Counted from the stretch's first letter, positions 28,199 to 38,104 are shown. The stretch: 44,344 bases of DNA from Parabacteroides sp. OttesenSCG-928-G21 (GCA_030266465.1 JAJDIA010000005.1:1-44344); one strand, 5' to 3'. Notes: generated by a model not told the origin, from the sequence alone. A program made the numbers and translations.

Positions 28199-30364
28199 TT
28201 ATTTTACAGACGTTTCATGAGCCGTAAGTCCCATATATATAATTCTATTAGCTACGGTTCGCACGGATGTGGCCGGTGGTAATTGACCTGTGAAATCCTC
28301 AACGGTTTCACGGGTTGCATTGTTCAGATAGATAAACAATGGTGTGTCACCGATCATATCTTTTAAATATTTGATGAATTCATCATCACTGGTCTTCCAT
28401 ACACGTTGTGCATTTGCGATCAAGATGTTAACATCGGCTTGTTTTAATAAGGCAACAGGAATACTATTGCGGTATATAGCAGGATGTTCAACCAATACTA
28501 TATCTGTATTTGCCGGAGTTATATCGTCTGAAATGTTTTCAAAAGAAGTTGCCTGCAGGTAATGACCTTTTAATTGGTAATCTTCATTTAATACCAAATG
28601 CTTAGCTCTAAGTCCCTGATCCTCCCATTGTTCAAGCAAGTATTTTGAAACAAAACTTTTCCCTTCTCTGCTTTCTATACTTAGAATATTAATATACATT
28701 ACTTTATTTGGACGCAGATAGCTGTTCAGTCGATTACAGATATAAGTGGCCGATATACGGTTACAAGCTTTAATATACCCTCTGTATTTCAATTGAATAT
28801 TTCCGGTGAAGGCACCCAAGACAGGCATTTTGGTCAATCGCCTTGTCCGGTCTGCATCCCGTAGAGTGCGGTCGAGCAACTCTATAATCAAGTTGGCACC
28901 AATGATAAATATGATACTCCCTAAAAAAGAGGCTATGACAAATAGCATTCTTTTACTGCCCATACTGCTTAATGGGAATGTAGGAGGAGAGATGGTATTC
29001 AAATTAGAAGAGGTCAGCTGAAGATTTTTCTGACGAAGCCGCGCAACGTTTAACATGTGTAATATTTCGAGATATTCCTGTTCTGTTACACGGATCTCGC
29101 GTTCTCTTCTGTTTAGTTGTGTTCCGACAGGAGAAAATATCTTGAATTGTTCGGTGAATTCCTCTTTTCGTCTGTCCATCACATCTAATTCAGCCCTGGA
29201 TCGAATATTGTTTAATCGTTCTTCCAGCCATTTGTCCACCAAATCATCAGTAGCAATACCTTCTTTTGAATATTTGTATTCATCAATTTGGTCGGAAATA
29301 GAAGAAATCTTTTTTTCTACATCCTTTAATTGTTCTTTATATTCTGCCAGTTCCAGATTCGTTTCATTGTCGATGTTTATCGTGTTAAAGGTTTCTATTT
29401 CAGTGATTTTTCCGTTTAACTCGGAATATTCGGCCAATGCATTGATAAAATCGGCATTCGCGGAGAATAGCTTACCCCGAATTTCCATTTGTCCTTCGAG
29501 TTCTTTGATCAGACTTTCGGAACTTTCATACATTTTGGATACCTCTTCATATCTGTTTTCAAAATCACTCAAGGAACCGGAAAGGGATTTGGTTTGTTCG
29601 GCGTAGTTGATAACGCCATTTTCAATATTGTATTCCGTCAACTCCTGTTCCTGTTCATTTAAAGTGGCTTTTATCTTTACTAATTCTGCTTCATAATACT
29701 TCACGATGTCGTTAACAGCTCTGTACCGGATCCCATCATATGTGGAGAGTAATTCATCGTGAATCAGCTGAACGGTGCTCAAAGCTATACCCGGATCATT
29801 TGCTTCGTAAGAAATCTCAACCAGATCACTGTTGTCCAAACGTCTTACGGATGTTTTTCGCAAACTTTCATAACTGTAATGCGGATGTGTCCCATCGAAT
29901 AATTCGTATAAAAAGTTTCGGGGTTCTTCTTTTTTGTATTGCTCGAATTTGCTAAGCGTATTCTCTAATGAGTTTTTATCAATGAGATTGACAACCTCCT
30001 CAGGTACCATTTTAAGTAAACTACGGTAATGTGCAGCCGAAATGAACATATTATCCTCTTCGGAATTCCCATTAATCATATTTAAAGCAAACAGGTTCAT
30101 CGATACATTTTCCATTGTACCTTTTGCTTTGGTAAGATTGATTAAATTGTCAAACGTATTGTTCAGGGCTACCGTATTAGGAGAACCATCTTCTTCTAGC
30201 GTAGAATTGGAAGCAATTCCTGTATAGATACTTGTTGTTACGGTATAAGATCTGGAAAGAAACTGTGAAAAATAGGCTACTAAAGCCGTTATCACAATAC
30301 TTCCTAATATGATTTGATATCGAATACGATATAAAAAACGTGATATGAAAAGTGTAATATCCAT
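28199..30364 (-). CDS. Wzc-like polysaccharide co-polymerase with degenerate cytoplasmic P-loop domain
   Basis: N-terminal Wzz-type TM1, long coiled-coil, second TM (MLFVIASFLGSIIFIIGANLIIELLDRTLRDADRTRRLTKMPVLGAF), C-terminal SIESREGKSFVSKYL in the Walker A position. Confidence 0.85.
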   Translation of the reverse strand: MDITLFISRFLYRIRYQIILGSIVITALVAYFSQFLSRSYTVTTSIYTGIASNSTLEEDGSPNTVALNNTFDNLINLTKAKGTMENVSMNLFALNMINGNSEEDNMFISAAHYRSLLKMVPEEVVNLIDKNSLENTLSKFEQYKKEEPRNFLYELFDGTHPHYSYESLRKTSVRRLDNSDLVEISYEANDPGIALSTVQLIHDELLSTYDGIRYRAVNDIVKYYEAELVKIKATLNEQEQELTEYNIENGVINYAEQTKSLSGSLSDFENRYEEVSKMYESSESLIKELEGQMEIRGKLFSANADFINALAEYSELNGKITEIETFNTINIDNETNLELAEYKEQLKDVEKKISSISDQIDEYKYSKEGIATDDLVDKWLEERLNNIRSRAELDVMDRRKEEFTEQFKIFSPVGTQLNRREREIRVTEQEYLEILHMLNVARLRQKNLQLTSSNLNTISPPTFPLSSMGSKRMLFVIASFLGSIIFIIGANLIIELLDRTLRDADRTRRLTKMPVLGAFTGNIQLKYRGYIKACNRISATYICNRLNSYLRPNKVMYINILSIESREGKSFVSKYLLEQWEDQGLRAKHLVLNEDYQLKGHYLQATSFENISDDITPANTDIVLVEHPAIYRNSIPVALLKQADVNILIANAQRVWKTSDDEFIKYLKDMIGDTPLFIYLNNATRETVEDFTGQLPPATSVRTVANRIIYMGLTAHETSVK

Positions 30365-30366
30365 TA

Positions 30367-31146
30367 TTATCGATTCTTAATTTTTACGTTAGTTAGCATT
30401 TCAAGTAAAGTGATCGCGTTGTGCAAATCAGCACGACCTTCCTGATATTCTACGACGGCTCCGGAACGTCTGCTTCTTTCAAGGGATAATTCAATAATGC
30501 TGATTTTCCCGTTAATAAAATCCTGTTCGGAAATCCGCATTTGAGCATTATATAAAGCGGCGGCATCAGACTTAGCTTTTAATACAGCCAGAAGACTGAT
30601 AACATCATTATATGCTTCCAGTATTGTTAGTTTACGCTCTTCGATAGACATTTCATATTCATATTCTATTCTGCGTAAACGCGCTTTCTGTGCTCTTACC
30701 CTTTGCTTTTGCCCTAATAAGTCTCCGATAGGAACGGATATGGTAGCACCAACATAATAAGTATGCTGATTACTTCCTACACTGGTATAGAATAGAGGAT
30801 CGTCAACTGACGAAGTAGATGAAAGAGACATGATACGGCCAAACTGATAAGAAGCGTTAACACGAAAATAATTCAACCATATGGCTTGCTCTGCTTTCAG
30901 GTTGGCTTGTTCTTCGTCACGACTGGCTTCATATATTTGAACAGAAGGATGTTCATATACCGACTCTAAAAAAACAGACAAAGGAGGCAGCTGAACGCTT
31001 TCATAATCATCCAGTAATGCTTGTATGGACCCATCATTGACAGATGATACCCTGACTGTCTGATCAGTATCGGTAGCTATATTGTTTTGCGCCCAACAAG
31101 AAAGTGAAAACATCACTCCTGATAAAATAATAACAAATTTCTTCAT
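30367..31146 (-). CDS. Half-size TolC-family-like outer membrane protein
   Basis: MKKFVIILSGVMFSLSCWAQ signal peptide; AEQAIWLNYFRVNASYQFGRIMS...YYVGATISVPIGDLLGQKQRVRAQKARLRRIEYEYEMSIEERKLTILEAYNDVISLLAVL; only ~260 aa. Confidence 0.75.
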   Translation of the reverse strand: MKKFVIILSGVMFSLSCWAQNNIATDTDQTVRVSSVNDGSIQALLDDYESVQLPPLSVFLESVYEHPSVQIYEASRDEEQANLKAEQAIWLNYFRVNASYQFGRIMSLSSTSSVDDPLFYTSVGSNQHTYYVGATISVPIGDLLGQKQRVRAQKARLRRIEYEYEMSIEERKLTILEAYNDVISLLAVLKAKSDAAALYNAQMRISEQDFINGKISIIELSLERSRRSGAVVEYQEGRADLHNAITLLEMLTNVKIKNR

Positions 31147-31163
31147 GAATATACCCGCGTTTG

Positions 31164-32363
31164 TTATACGTCTTCTTTTTGTACGAAAGCAAAAAAAGTT
31201 TTTATAATGATTTTGATATCTCCCCAAAATGAAAATGTCTGGGCATACTTGATATCCAATAGTTTCCTTTCTTCGGCCGACATCTTTTCAGAACCGCCAC
31301 GTTTCTCTACTTGCCAAAGACCGGTTAGACCAGCGGGTGCCAGAAAGCGAAGGATACTATCATCGCTTGTCAGCAGTTCCGCTTCATAAACAGGGAGAGG
31401 TCTGTTTCCTACAACCGACATATCTCCTTTTAATATATTAAATAGCTGTGGTAATTCGTCGATACTGTATTTTCGGATAAAACGTCCTACTTTAGTAATG
31501 CGGGGATCATTTTTTAATTTAAAGAAAGCGTTAGAGCGCTCTGTTCGTTTATTTTTCAGATAATGTGATTCGGAAGTACTGTCGTTATCAGAGAAAAGAA
31601 CAATGTCATTATCGCCAACCAGCATTGGTGCGGCTTCCGGCGTCTGAATAATAATATCACTGTTATCCTCTTCTTCCTCCTCTTCCATGACGTATTGATT
31701 TTGTTTTCTGTATTCAGCCAGCCGCTTGTCGGCATCAGAATACATGGAACGGAATTTATAGAAGTCAAATATTTTGTAATTGGTTCCGACGCGTTTTGCT
31801 TTGTAGATGATTTTACCCTTGCTTTCCAATCTGACGGCAAGAGCTGTAATAATAAAAACCGGAGACAAGAATAAGATAGCTGCTGATGAAAATAAAATAT
31901 CAAAAGCCCTTTTCCAAAGCGGCAACCTTGATCGTTTTAAATCATAAATACCACCATCTTTGCTATTGACGGTAGCAGACATCCGCGTTTTCGCTTTAAA
32001 GGATTTAGCAAAAGAGATGATTTTTTGAAGTTCTTCGGAAGAGATCTTATCCGACACCATACAATCAATGCCCGCTTTCAAGTAAGACATCTTCTCGTCT
32101 TTTAACATGGAAGAATTGCTGATGAGGATAAGGTATATCTCTATACGCTGGTTCCTGAGTAGGTTGATGGTTAATAAGTCCGATTCATAATTCTTTTTTT
32201 CGAGAAAAACACAACAGTCAATATCGGAGTCTTTAGAAGGTTTCATCTGTAATATAGATCTGTTCAATTCAATGCGATTTGAACAAATGATGATGTCTTC
32301 TCCGGATATAACTTTAAAATGCGCTGCTAATTCTGTTGTATTTCCAAAAAAAAGATACTTCAT
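31164..32363 (-). CDS. Undecaprenyl-phosphate sugar transferase (WcaJ/PglC-type) with N-terminal pseudo-receiver-like domain
   Basis: [61 protein letters not shown]...[34 protein letters not shown]. Confidence 0.9.
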   Translation of the reverse strand: MKYLFFGNTTELAAHFKVISGEDIIICSNRIELNRSILQMKPSKDSDIDCCVFLEKKNYESDLLTINLLRNQRIEIYLILISNSSMLKDEKMSYLKAGIDCMVSDKISSEELQKIISFAKSFKAKTRMSATVNSKDGGIYDLKRSRLPLWKRAFDILFSSAAILFLSPVFIITALAVRLESKGKIIYKAKRVGTNYKIFDFYKFRSMYSDADKRLAEYRKQNQYVMEEEEEEDNSDIIIQTPEAAPMLVGDNDIVLFSDNDSTSESHYLKNKRTERSNAFFKLKNDPRITKVGRFIRKYSIDELPQLFNILKGDMSVVGNRPLPVYEAELLTSDDSILRFLAPAGLTGLWQVEKRGGSEKMSAEERKLLDIKYAQTFSFWGDIKIIIKTFFAFVQKEDV

Positions 32364-32725
32364 TGTTTAAGAACTCTTCTCACACGGACTTTTAACTCTT
32401 CAGGATTGAACGGTTTTAAGATAAAGTCATCTGCACCCTTTTCAAATAGACGAATCCGGTCTTCACTGCCATCCACGCTGGATAAGATAAATACGGGGAT
32501 GTCACTAAACATTTCATTTGCTTTTATGTACATCAGGAATTCCTCTCCGTTCATCTCTGGCATATTGATATCGGAAATGATAAGGTCAGGAATGTTACCT
32601 TCTGTCAGCCAGGCAATAGCTTTAAGCGGATTTTCAACATATTTTACATCATATGCTGAAAGATAAAGTGAAATGATTTTTGCTATTTCCGGTTTATCGT
32701 CTAATAAGAGAATAGATTTCTTCAT
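32360..32725 (-). CDS. Stand-alone CheY-like response regulator receiver
   Basis: KSILLLDDKPEIAKIISLYLSAYDVKYVENPLKAI...PDLIISDINMPEMNGEEFL...VFILSS...LKPFNPEELKVRVRRVL. Confidence 0.92.
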   Translation of the reverse strand: MKKSILLLDDKPEIAKIISLYLSAYDVKYVENPLKAIAWLTEGNIPDLIISDINMPEMNGEEFLMYIKANEMFSDIPVFILSSVDGSEDRIRLFEKGADDFILKPFNPEELKVRVRRVLKQ

Positions 32726-32767
32726 AGAATACTTTTCTGTATAGATAGTCCTTTGTTCTTAATACCG

Positions 32768-32775
32768 CAAAAATA
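32768..32775 (-). promoter_or_regulatory. Bacteroidetes -7 element (TATTTTTG on minus strand) for the EPS operon
   Basis: CAAAAATA on plus strand, ~43 nt upstream of the first operon gene (32725). Confidence 0.5.
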
Positions 32776-32848
32776 ATAAAAAATACGGAATCAGTGAGAT
32801 TTATATAATTTATTATTCCTGTACAATTTTTATTCTCGTTCTATAAAC

Positions 32849-32892
32849 AGACAAGGCGATGATTTGTTCATCGCCTTGTCAATTATTTTTAA
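32849..32892. terminator. Stem-loop terminator between glyA and the EPS operon
   Basis: GACAAGGCGATGA tttgt TCATCGCCTTGTC, T tract on the plus strand. Confidence 0.6.
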
Positions 32893-32990
32893 TAAAATCT
32901 TAAAATAAACTCAAATACAACAGCTTTTCTGTCGTTAGTGTTTTGCTAATTAGGATTGTATCGATTTTTTTCAGAGAAAAATAATGATAA

Positions 32991-34271
32991 TTACCAACCA
33001 AAAAGTGGATAGCCTTTCATTATATTGTTAACCTTTTCCCGAACAGAAGCAATTGTCTTATCACATTCCGGAGCAGAAAGGACGGTGTCCATCAGTTCCA
33101 CGATCTCTTCCATTAACGGTTCTTTAGCTCCACGGGTAGTGATGGCCGGGGTTCCGACACGGATGCCCGATGTCAGGAATGGCGAACGGCTATCAAAAGG
33201 AACCATATTCTTATTCGCTGTAATATCCGCTGCTACTAAGGCCTTTTCTGCTACCTTTCCGGTCAATTCAGGGAATTTCGTCCGCAGGTCAATCAGCATG
33301 CTATGGTTATCAGTTCCGTCAGAGATGATTTTATATCCTGCATGAATGAATGCTTTCGCCATAGCAGCCGCATTATTTTTTACTTGTTGCTGATAAGTTT
33401 TGTATTCCGGTTCAAGTGCTTCGCCGAAAGCTACCGCTTTAGCCGCGATGACATGTTCCAGCGGACCGCCCTGAATACCGGGGAATACTGCAGAATCCAG
33501 CAATTGAGACATCATCTTCACCTCACCCTTTGGTGTCTTCTTTCCCCAAGGATTTTCAAAGTCTTTTCCTAATAGGATGATACCGCCGCGAGGTCCGCGA
33601 AGTGTTTTGTGCGTAGTAGAAGTCACTACGTGTGCATATTCCAATGGATTATTCAACAGACCCGCCGCAATTAGTCCGGCAGGGTGTGCCATATCGATCA
33701 TCAGCATAGCACCAACCTTGTCAGCGATCTCACGCATACGCTTATAATCCCATTCGCGCGAATAGGCTGAACCGCCGCCAACAATTACTTTTGGTTTTTC
33801 ACGAAGAGCCACCTCTTCCATCTGGTCGTAGTCTACTCTTCCGGTATCTTCTTTTACATTATATTCCGTAGCGCGGTATAGTATTCCGGAGCTATTCACC
33901 GGAGAACCATGAGACAAGTGTCCGCCATGAGAAAGATTAAGTCCAAGGAATGTATCGCCCGGATTCATTAATGCCAGAAACACAGCAGCATTAGCCTGTG
34001 CGCCTGAATGTGGCTGAACGTTCGCCCATTCGGCATTAAATAACTTTTTCAACCGTTCAATGGCTAACGTTTCGCTTTGATCCACAAATTCACATCCGCC
34101 GTAATATCTTTTGCCCGGATAACCTTCTGCATATTTATTGGTCAGCCAACTACCCATTGCTTCCATAACCTGGTCACTTACAAAGTTTTCGGAAGCAATT
34201 AGTTCAATACCTTTCAACTGGCGTTGATGTTCTTTCTCAATAATCTCAAAAATTTGCTTGTCTCTTTTCAT
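32991..34271 (-). CDS. glyA: Serine hydroxymethyltransferase
   Basis: [43 protein letters not shown]...[18 protein letters not shown]. Confidence 0.97.
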   Translation of the reverse strand: MKRDKQIFEIIEKEHQRQLKGIELIASENFVSDQVMEAMGSWLTNKYAEGYPGKRYYGGCEFVDQSETLAIERLKKLFNAEWANVQPHSGAQANAAVFLALMNPGDTFLGLNLSHGGHLSHGSPVNSSGILYRATEYNVKEDTGRVDYDQMEEVALREKPKVIVGGGSAYSREWDYKRMREIADKVGAMLMIDMAHPAGLIAAGLLNNPLEYAHVVTSTTHKTLRGPRGGIILLGKDFENPWGKKTPKGEVKMMSQLLDSAVFPGIQGGPLEHVIAAKAVAFGEALEPEYKTYQQQVKNNAAAMAKAFIHAGYKIISDGTDNHSMLIDLRTKFPELTGKVAEKALVAADITANKNMVPFDSRSPFLTSGIRVGTPAITTRGAKEPLMEEIVELMDTVLSAPECDKTIASVREKVNNIMKGYPLFGW

Positions 34272-34516
34272 TACCTTCTAACTAATTGGTTGTTTGGAGT
34301 GAAGAATAAACCCTTGCCCTGTAGAACGCAAGAGCCGCTGCAAATTTACAATTTTTATTTAAAACTTCTAAAAGAGAGTTGTAGGAACTTTTGCTATTTC
34401 TTTCTTCTTGGTTTTATCCTCTGCTTCTTCAAGGTCTGTTAAGTGGGGGAAACTTATTTGTTTCAAAAATATTTTTCTCTAAAATATATATTGTTCTTCT
34501 GGCAGGTGAATACTTG

Positions 34517-34836
34517 GGATCACCCTGGATTCTTGGGGAATAGTCTACTATCCTGGGATTATATCTAAACCCAAATAGGGAAAACGGCAGGCATAGGTAT
34601 AACGAATCTTAATTATTGTCATTTTTCTCCACTTTTTTATACTGTTGAGAATTTATTCTCATGCTGATGAAACTTTCTTCTCATTGCGGTGAGAATTTTT
34701 TCTCATCACAATGAGAATGAATTCTCACCGTAATGAGAAAAGTGTAATCTGTATGTATATGTTAACGTTTAATTCGTATTATAATACTAAGTCGGATGCT
34801 TTATTATTTTAGCTCCACAACTTTTCGGAGTGATCC
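34517..34836 (+). mobile_element. MITE-like element E3 (320 bp) with 8-bp TSD and an internal 22-bp repeat array
   Basis: Flanked by AATACTTG at 34509-34516 and 34837-34844; ends GGATCAC...GTGATCC; subterminal sequences match E1/E2 but the interior differs. Confidence 0.85.
34656..34743. repeat. Array 3: 4 x 22-bp tandem dyad-symmetric repeats inside E3
   Basis: TTCTCATGCTGATGAAACTTTC / TTCTCATTGCGGTGAGAATTTT / TTCTCATCACAATGAGAATGAA / TTCTCACCGTAATGAGAAAAGT at 34656, 34678, 34700, 34722; a degenerate half unit precedes (34634-34655). Confidence 0.95.
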
Positions 34837-34862
34837 AATACTTGGGTTCGCCCCCTTACAAA

Positions 34863-34896
34863 AGAAAGGCGTTCCGAATTCGAAACGCCTTTTCAT
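34863..34896. terminator. Terminator-like stem-loop
   Basis: AAGGCGTTtcg-type stem: AAAGGCGTTCCGAATTCGAAACGCCTTTTC. Confidence 0.5.
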
Positions 34897-35291
34897 CATC
34901 ACTCTGGTTTTTACCTAAAAAATGAATCCACATAAATCAGTTGAAAACAAATTAACCTAAACAATCTTGCCTATAAAGAGAATACTCGCTTATAATAAAA
35001 CCATATCTAAAAAAACAAATCTAAATTATATCTATAATAGCAGGGTTATCTGGCTACAAACATAAGGGGAAGTTTCGTAGGATGTTTCTGTTTGCTGATG
35101 AAAGCGAAAAACTCGCCGCTTAAAACGAATTTCATCGTATTTCGCGGTTTTCCCATATCTCTTTATTTTATTAACGTACGCATAAGTGACTGATAAATAG
35201 GTTTGTTTTTCAGATCGGATCTCTTTTTCGTTTTCATTCCTTGTTTTTTCGTGATGGCTCCGTCAGGTAGATTTCCTTTTATTTATCGCTT

Positions 35292-35299
35292 TATTTTTG
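35292..35299 (+). promoter_or_regulatory. Bacteroidetes -7 element (TATTTTTG) for the DUF5916 gene
   Basis: TAnnTTTG ~50 nt upstream of ATG 35350, inside the longer ORF, so it argues for the downstream start. Confidence 0.5.
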
Positions 35300-35349
35300 C
35301 AGCATCCAATCGAGAACATAAGGTATTATTCAAAAACTACAAGATTATT

Positions 35350-38016
35350 ATGGCTACAAATGAGGTAAGGAAGAGTTATTATTTTCAAGGATTAAAAGGG
35401 AAGGTTTTTTATTTGTTTTTGTTTTTGCTCGGGTTGGCAGGCAATGGCATTGTAAATGCGCAGGTGCAGCGGGCCGACAGTATTGTGTTGATTCCTTTCG
35501 AGGATGCGTATAAGCGTGTCTACAATGCGACTAAGGTGGATGATTTCCGGCCTTCGATCGACGGGCGGTTGGATGAGGATTTCTGGAACACGCTGGGGGA
35601 ATGGTCGGAGCCATTCGTGCAATCGCAACCGCATGAGAGGGCGTTGACGGAATACAACACGCAAATGAAGTTATTTTATGACGACAGGAATATCTACGTC
35701 GGCATTATCTGCCACGATAATAGTCCGGAATCGATCCGGCGCTTTGTCGGTAACCGCGATGAGGAGCTGGGCGATTTGGTGAGTGTCTCTTTCGACCCGT
35801 ATCATGATTATCGCGTGGCGTCGCAATTTGTATTGAATGCCGGCGGAACGAAAGCGGATATGATGATTACCGATCAGTTGGTAAACAACCGTAGCTGGAA
35901 CGCGGTGTGGGAAGGCAGGACGCATGTCAATGAAGCGGAAGGGTACTGGACGGCGGAGTTTCGTATTCCTTTCACGCAACTTCGTTATCGTCAGCATACA
36001 GAGGATGGTGTCTGGGGGATGCATGTGCGCCGGGTGATCTACAGAGGGAATGAGGTACAGTATTGGAGTCTTATTCCGCAAAACCGGAATGGGTATGTCT
36101 ATTCTTTCGGGGAATTGCATGGGATGACTGATCTGCCTCGCTCCAGAGGACTGGAGATTAGTCCGTATGTTTCAGGAGAATATCAGCGGGAGCCACGGAT
36201 AGAGGGTAGTCCGTATCAAACCGGCGACCGCTGGGCGGGAAATGCCGGGCTGGATGCTAAGCTGGCGATCTCGGATTTCACGTTGGACTTAACGATCAAT
36301 CCAGATTATGGCCAGGTGGAGCAGGATCCGTCAGTGATGAATCTCTCTACGCAGGAGACTTTCTATGCAGAGAAGCGCCCGTTCTTTTTGGAAGGAAGCC
36401 ATATTTTTAATATGAGTCCGGGCGGAAGTAATGATATGTTTTACTCGCGGCGTCTGGGGGCTTCTCCATCCTATCATCCGAATGTAGATAATGTGACGAG
36501 CTTTGCACAAACCGAAAGGAATATTCCGATTATCGGGGCGTTGAAGCTGACGGGGACGAATAAAAGTGGCGTAACGATCGGCGTATTGCAGAGTATAACT
36601 GCGCGCGTTTCGTCGGAAGTAACCCGCGACGGCGTGGAGGATAAGGAGGTTGTTGAGCCGCTGACGAATTACACCGTCGGTCGTGTGCAAAAGAACTGGA
36701 GCGGGAATACGTTGCTGGGCGGTATGGTGACTTCCGTCAACCGCATATTGAATGAGCCGCATTTGGAAGATATGTTGGTGAAAGATGCCTTCACTGCGGG
36801 GATCGATTTTACGCAGTATTTTAATAACCGGTTGTATTATATTGATGCGAAAGCGATGTTCAGTTCCTTACAAGGAACAGAGGAGGCGATTACGCTTCGA
36901 CAACGCAACTCGGTACATTATTACCAACGCGAATCGGCACAGGATTATCTGGGTGTTGATCCGACGCGGACGTCATTGAATGGTACGGGCGGTTATCTGG
37001 AAGTGGGACGTAGAGGGAACTCGAAATGGAATATCTCGGAGAAATTTACCTGGAGTTCTCCCGGATTTGATCTGAACGATATGGGTTATCTGGGCAGAGC
37101 GGATCAACTTAACAATGTGACGCAGATATCTTTTAATCAGAATGTCCCTTGGTCAATTTTCCGTTCAACACAACTCCAGTTTAATCAGGAGAATACCTGG
37201 GATTTCGACGGACAGCTTAATGAAAACAGATTCAGGCTCCGTTGGGATGCTACGCTTAGAAACCGGTTTGGCTGGTGGGTGACGCAAACATTCCTCGTAA
37301 ACCGACAGGATAACAGGTTGCTGCGTGGTGGCCCGGATATGCGTCTGCCGGCAGCGTACTGGAATTCTATGGGGATTTTCACAGATCGTTCGCAACCGTT
37401 CTCTTTCGCGTTTGATTACATCAGCAACCGAAATTTAAATGGCACGAAGATGGAGCATTCGCTTCAGCCGAGCTTCAACTACCGGATTGGTAATCATGTT
37501 TTATTGGAAAGCGAATTCAACTTTTACTGGGACAGAAATGATTTTCAATACGCAGGAACGCTCGCACCTGTTCAGACGGGAGACAATCCTACGTATCTGC
37601 TCGGACGGATGAAGCAAAGGACGTATAGTGTTACGCTGCGTGCACAAGTAAATATCACGCCGGATATCTCTATTCAGTTCTACGGAGCGCCATTCACATC
37701 TATTGCAAAATACGATGAATTCAAGGCGGCGGCAGACACGAAATCCAGTGTTTATGAGAACCGTACGCGCTCGCTTACTTCGGACGAGGAGGCGCGGATG
37801 CGTAAGCCGGACTTCAGCTTCAATGAATTCCGTTCTAATCTGGTGGCTCGTTGGGAGTATCTGCCGGGATCAACACTCTATCTGGTGTGGGAGCATAATC
37901 GTTCAGGTAGAGAGAATCAGTATACTTCCGGATGGGGAAATAATCTGGATAAGATGTTCGGCACTCAGGCTACAAATACGTTTATGGTGAAGTTGAATTA
38001 TTGGTTTAGTATGTAA
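35350..38016 (+). CDS. DUF5916-type outer membrane protein with N-terminal CBM9-like domain
   Basis: FRPSIDGRLDEDFWNTLGEWSEPFVQSQPHERALTEYNTQMKLFYDDRNIYVGIICHDNSPESIRRFVGNRDEELGDLVSVSFDPYHDYRVASQFVLNAGGTKAD; DPSVMNLSTQETFYAEKRPFFLEG. Confidence 0.9.
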   Translation: MATNEVRKSYYFQGLKGKVFYLFLFLLGLAGNGIVNAQVQRADSIVLIPFEDAYKRVYNATKVDDFRPSIDGRLDEDFWNTLGEWSEPFVQSQPHERALTEYNTQMKLFYDDRNIYVGIICHDNSPESIRRFVGNRDEELGDLVSVSFDPYHDYRVASQFVLNAGGTKADMMITDQLVNNRSWNAVWEGRTHVNEAEGYWTAEFRIPFTQLRYRQHTEDGVWGMHVRRVIYRGNEVQYWSLIPQNRNGYVYSFGELHGMTDLPRSRGLEISPYVSGEYQREPRIEGSPYQTGDRWAGNAGLDAKLAISDFTLDLTINPDYGQVEQDPSVMNLSTQETFYAEKRPFFLEGSHIFNMSPGGSNDMFYSRRLGASPSYHPNVDNVTSFAQTERNIPIIGALKLTGTNKSGVTIGVLQSITARVSSEVTRDGVEDKEVVEPLTNYTVGRVQKNWSGNTLLGGMVTSVNRILNEPHLEDMLVKDAFTAGIDFTQYFNNRLYYIDAKAMFSSLQGTEEAITLRQRNSVHYYQRESAQDYLGVDPTRTSLNGTGGYLEVGRRGNSKWNISEKFTWSSPGFDLNDMGYLGRADQLNNVTQISFNQNVPWSIFRSTQLQFNQENTWDFDGQLNENRFRLRWDATLRNRFGWWVTQTFLVNRQDNRLLRGGPDMRLPAAYWNSMGIFTDRSQPFSFAFDYISNRNLNGTKMEHSLQPSFNYRIGNHVLLESEFNFYWDRNDFQYAGTLAPVQTGDNPTYLLGRMKQRTYSVTLRAQVNITPDISIQFYGAPFTSIAKYDEFKAAADTKSSVYENRTRSLTSDEEARMRKPDFSFNEFRSNLVARWEYLPGSTLYLVWEHNRSGRENQYTSGWGNNLDKMFGTQATNTFMVKLNYWFSM

Positions 38017-38050
38017 GGGGGGATTAGGAGATAGGAAATAGGAGATAGGA

Positions 38051-38085
38051 GTTGAGCTAAGCGATTTCGCTTAGCTCAATTTATA
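38051..38085 (+). terminator. Terminator after the DUF5916 gene
   Basis: TTGAGCTAAGCG attt CGCTTAGCTCAA followed by TTTATAATTT. Confidence 0.75.
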
Positions 38086-38104
38086 ATTTATATAAGCAAA
38101 TTAA

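Noticed and set aside
35203-35349. Extended N-terminus of the DUF5916 ORF
   Set aside because: A -7-like TATTTTTG lies inside it, and the signal-peptide-like sequence follows the ATG at 35350.
35671-36762. Antisense ORFs in the DUF5916 gene
   Set aside because: Shadow ORFs of a high-confidence coding region; His/Ile/Arg-rich with no motif.
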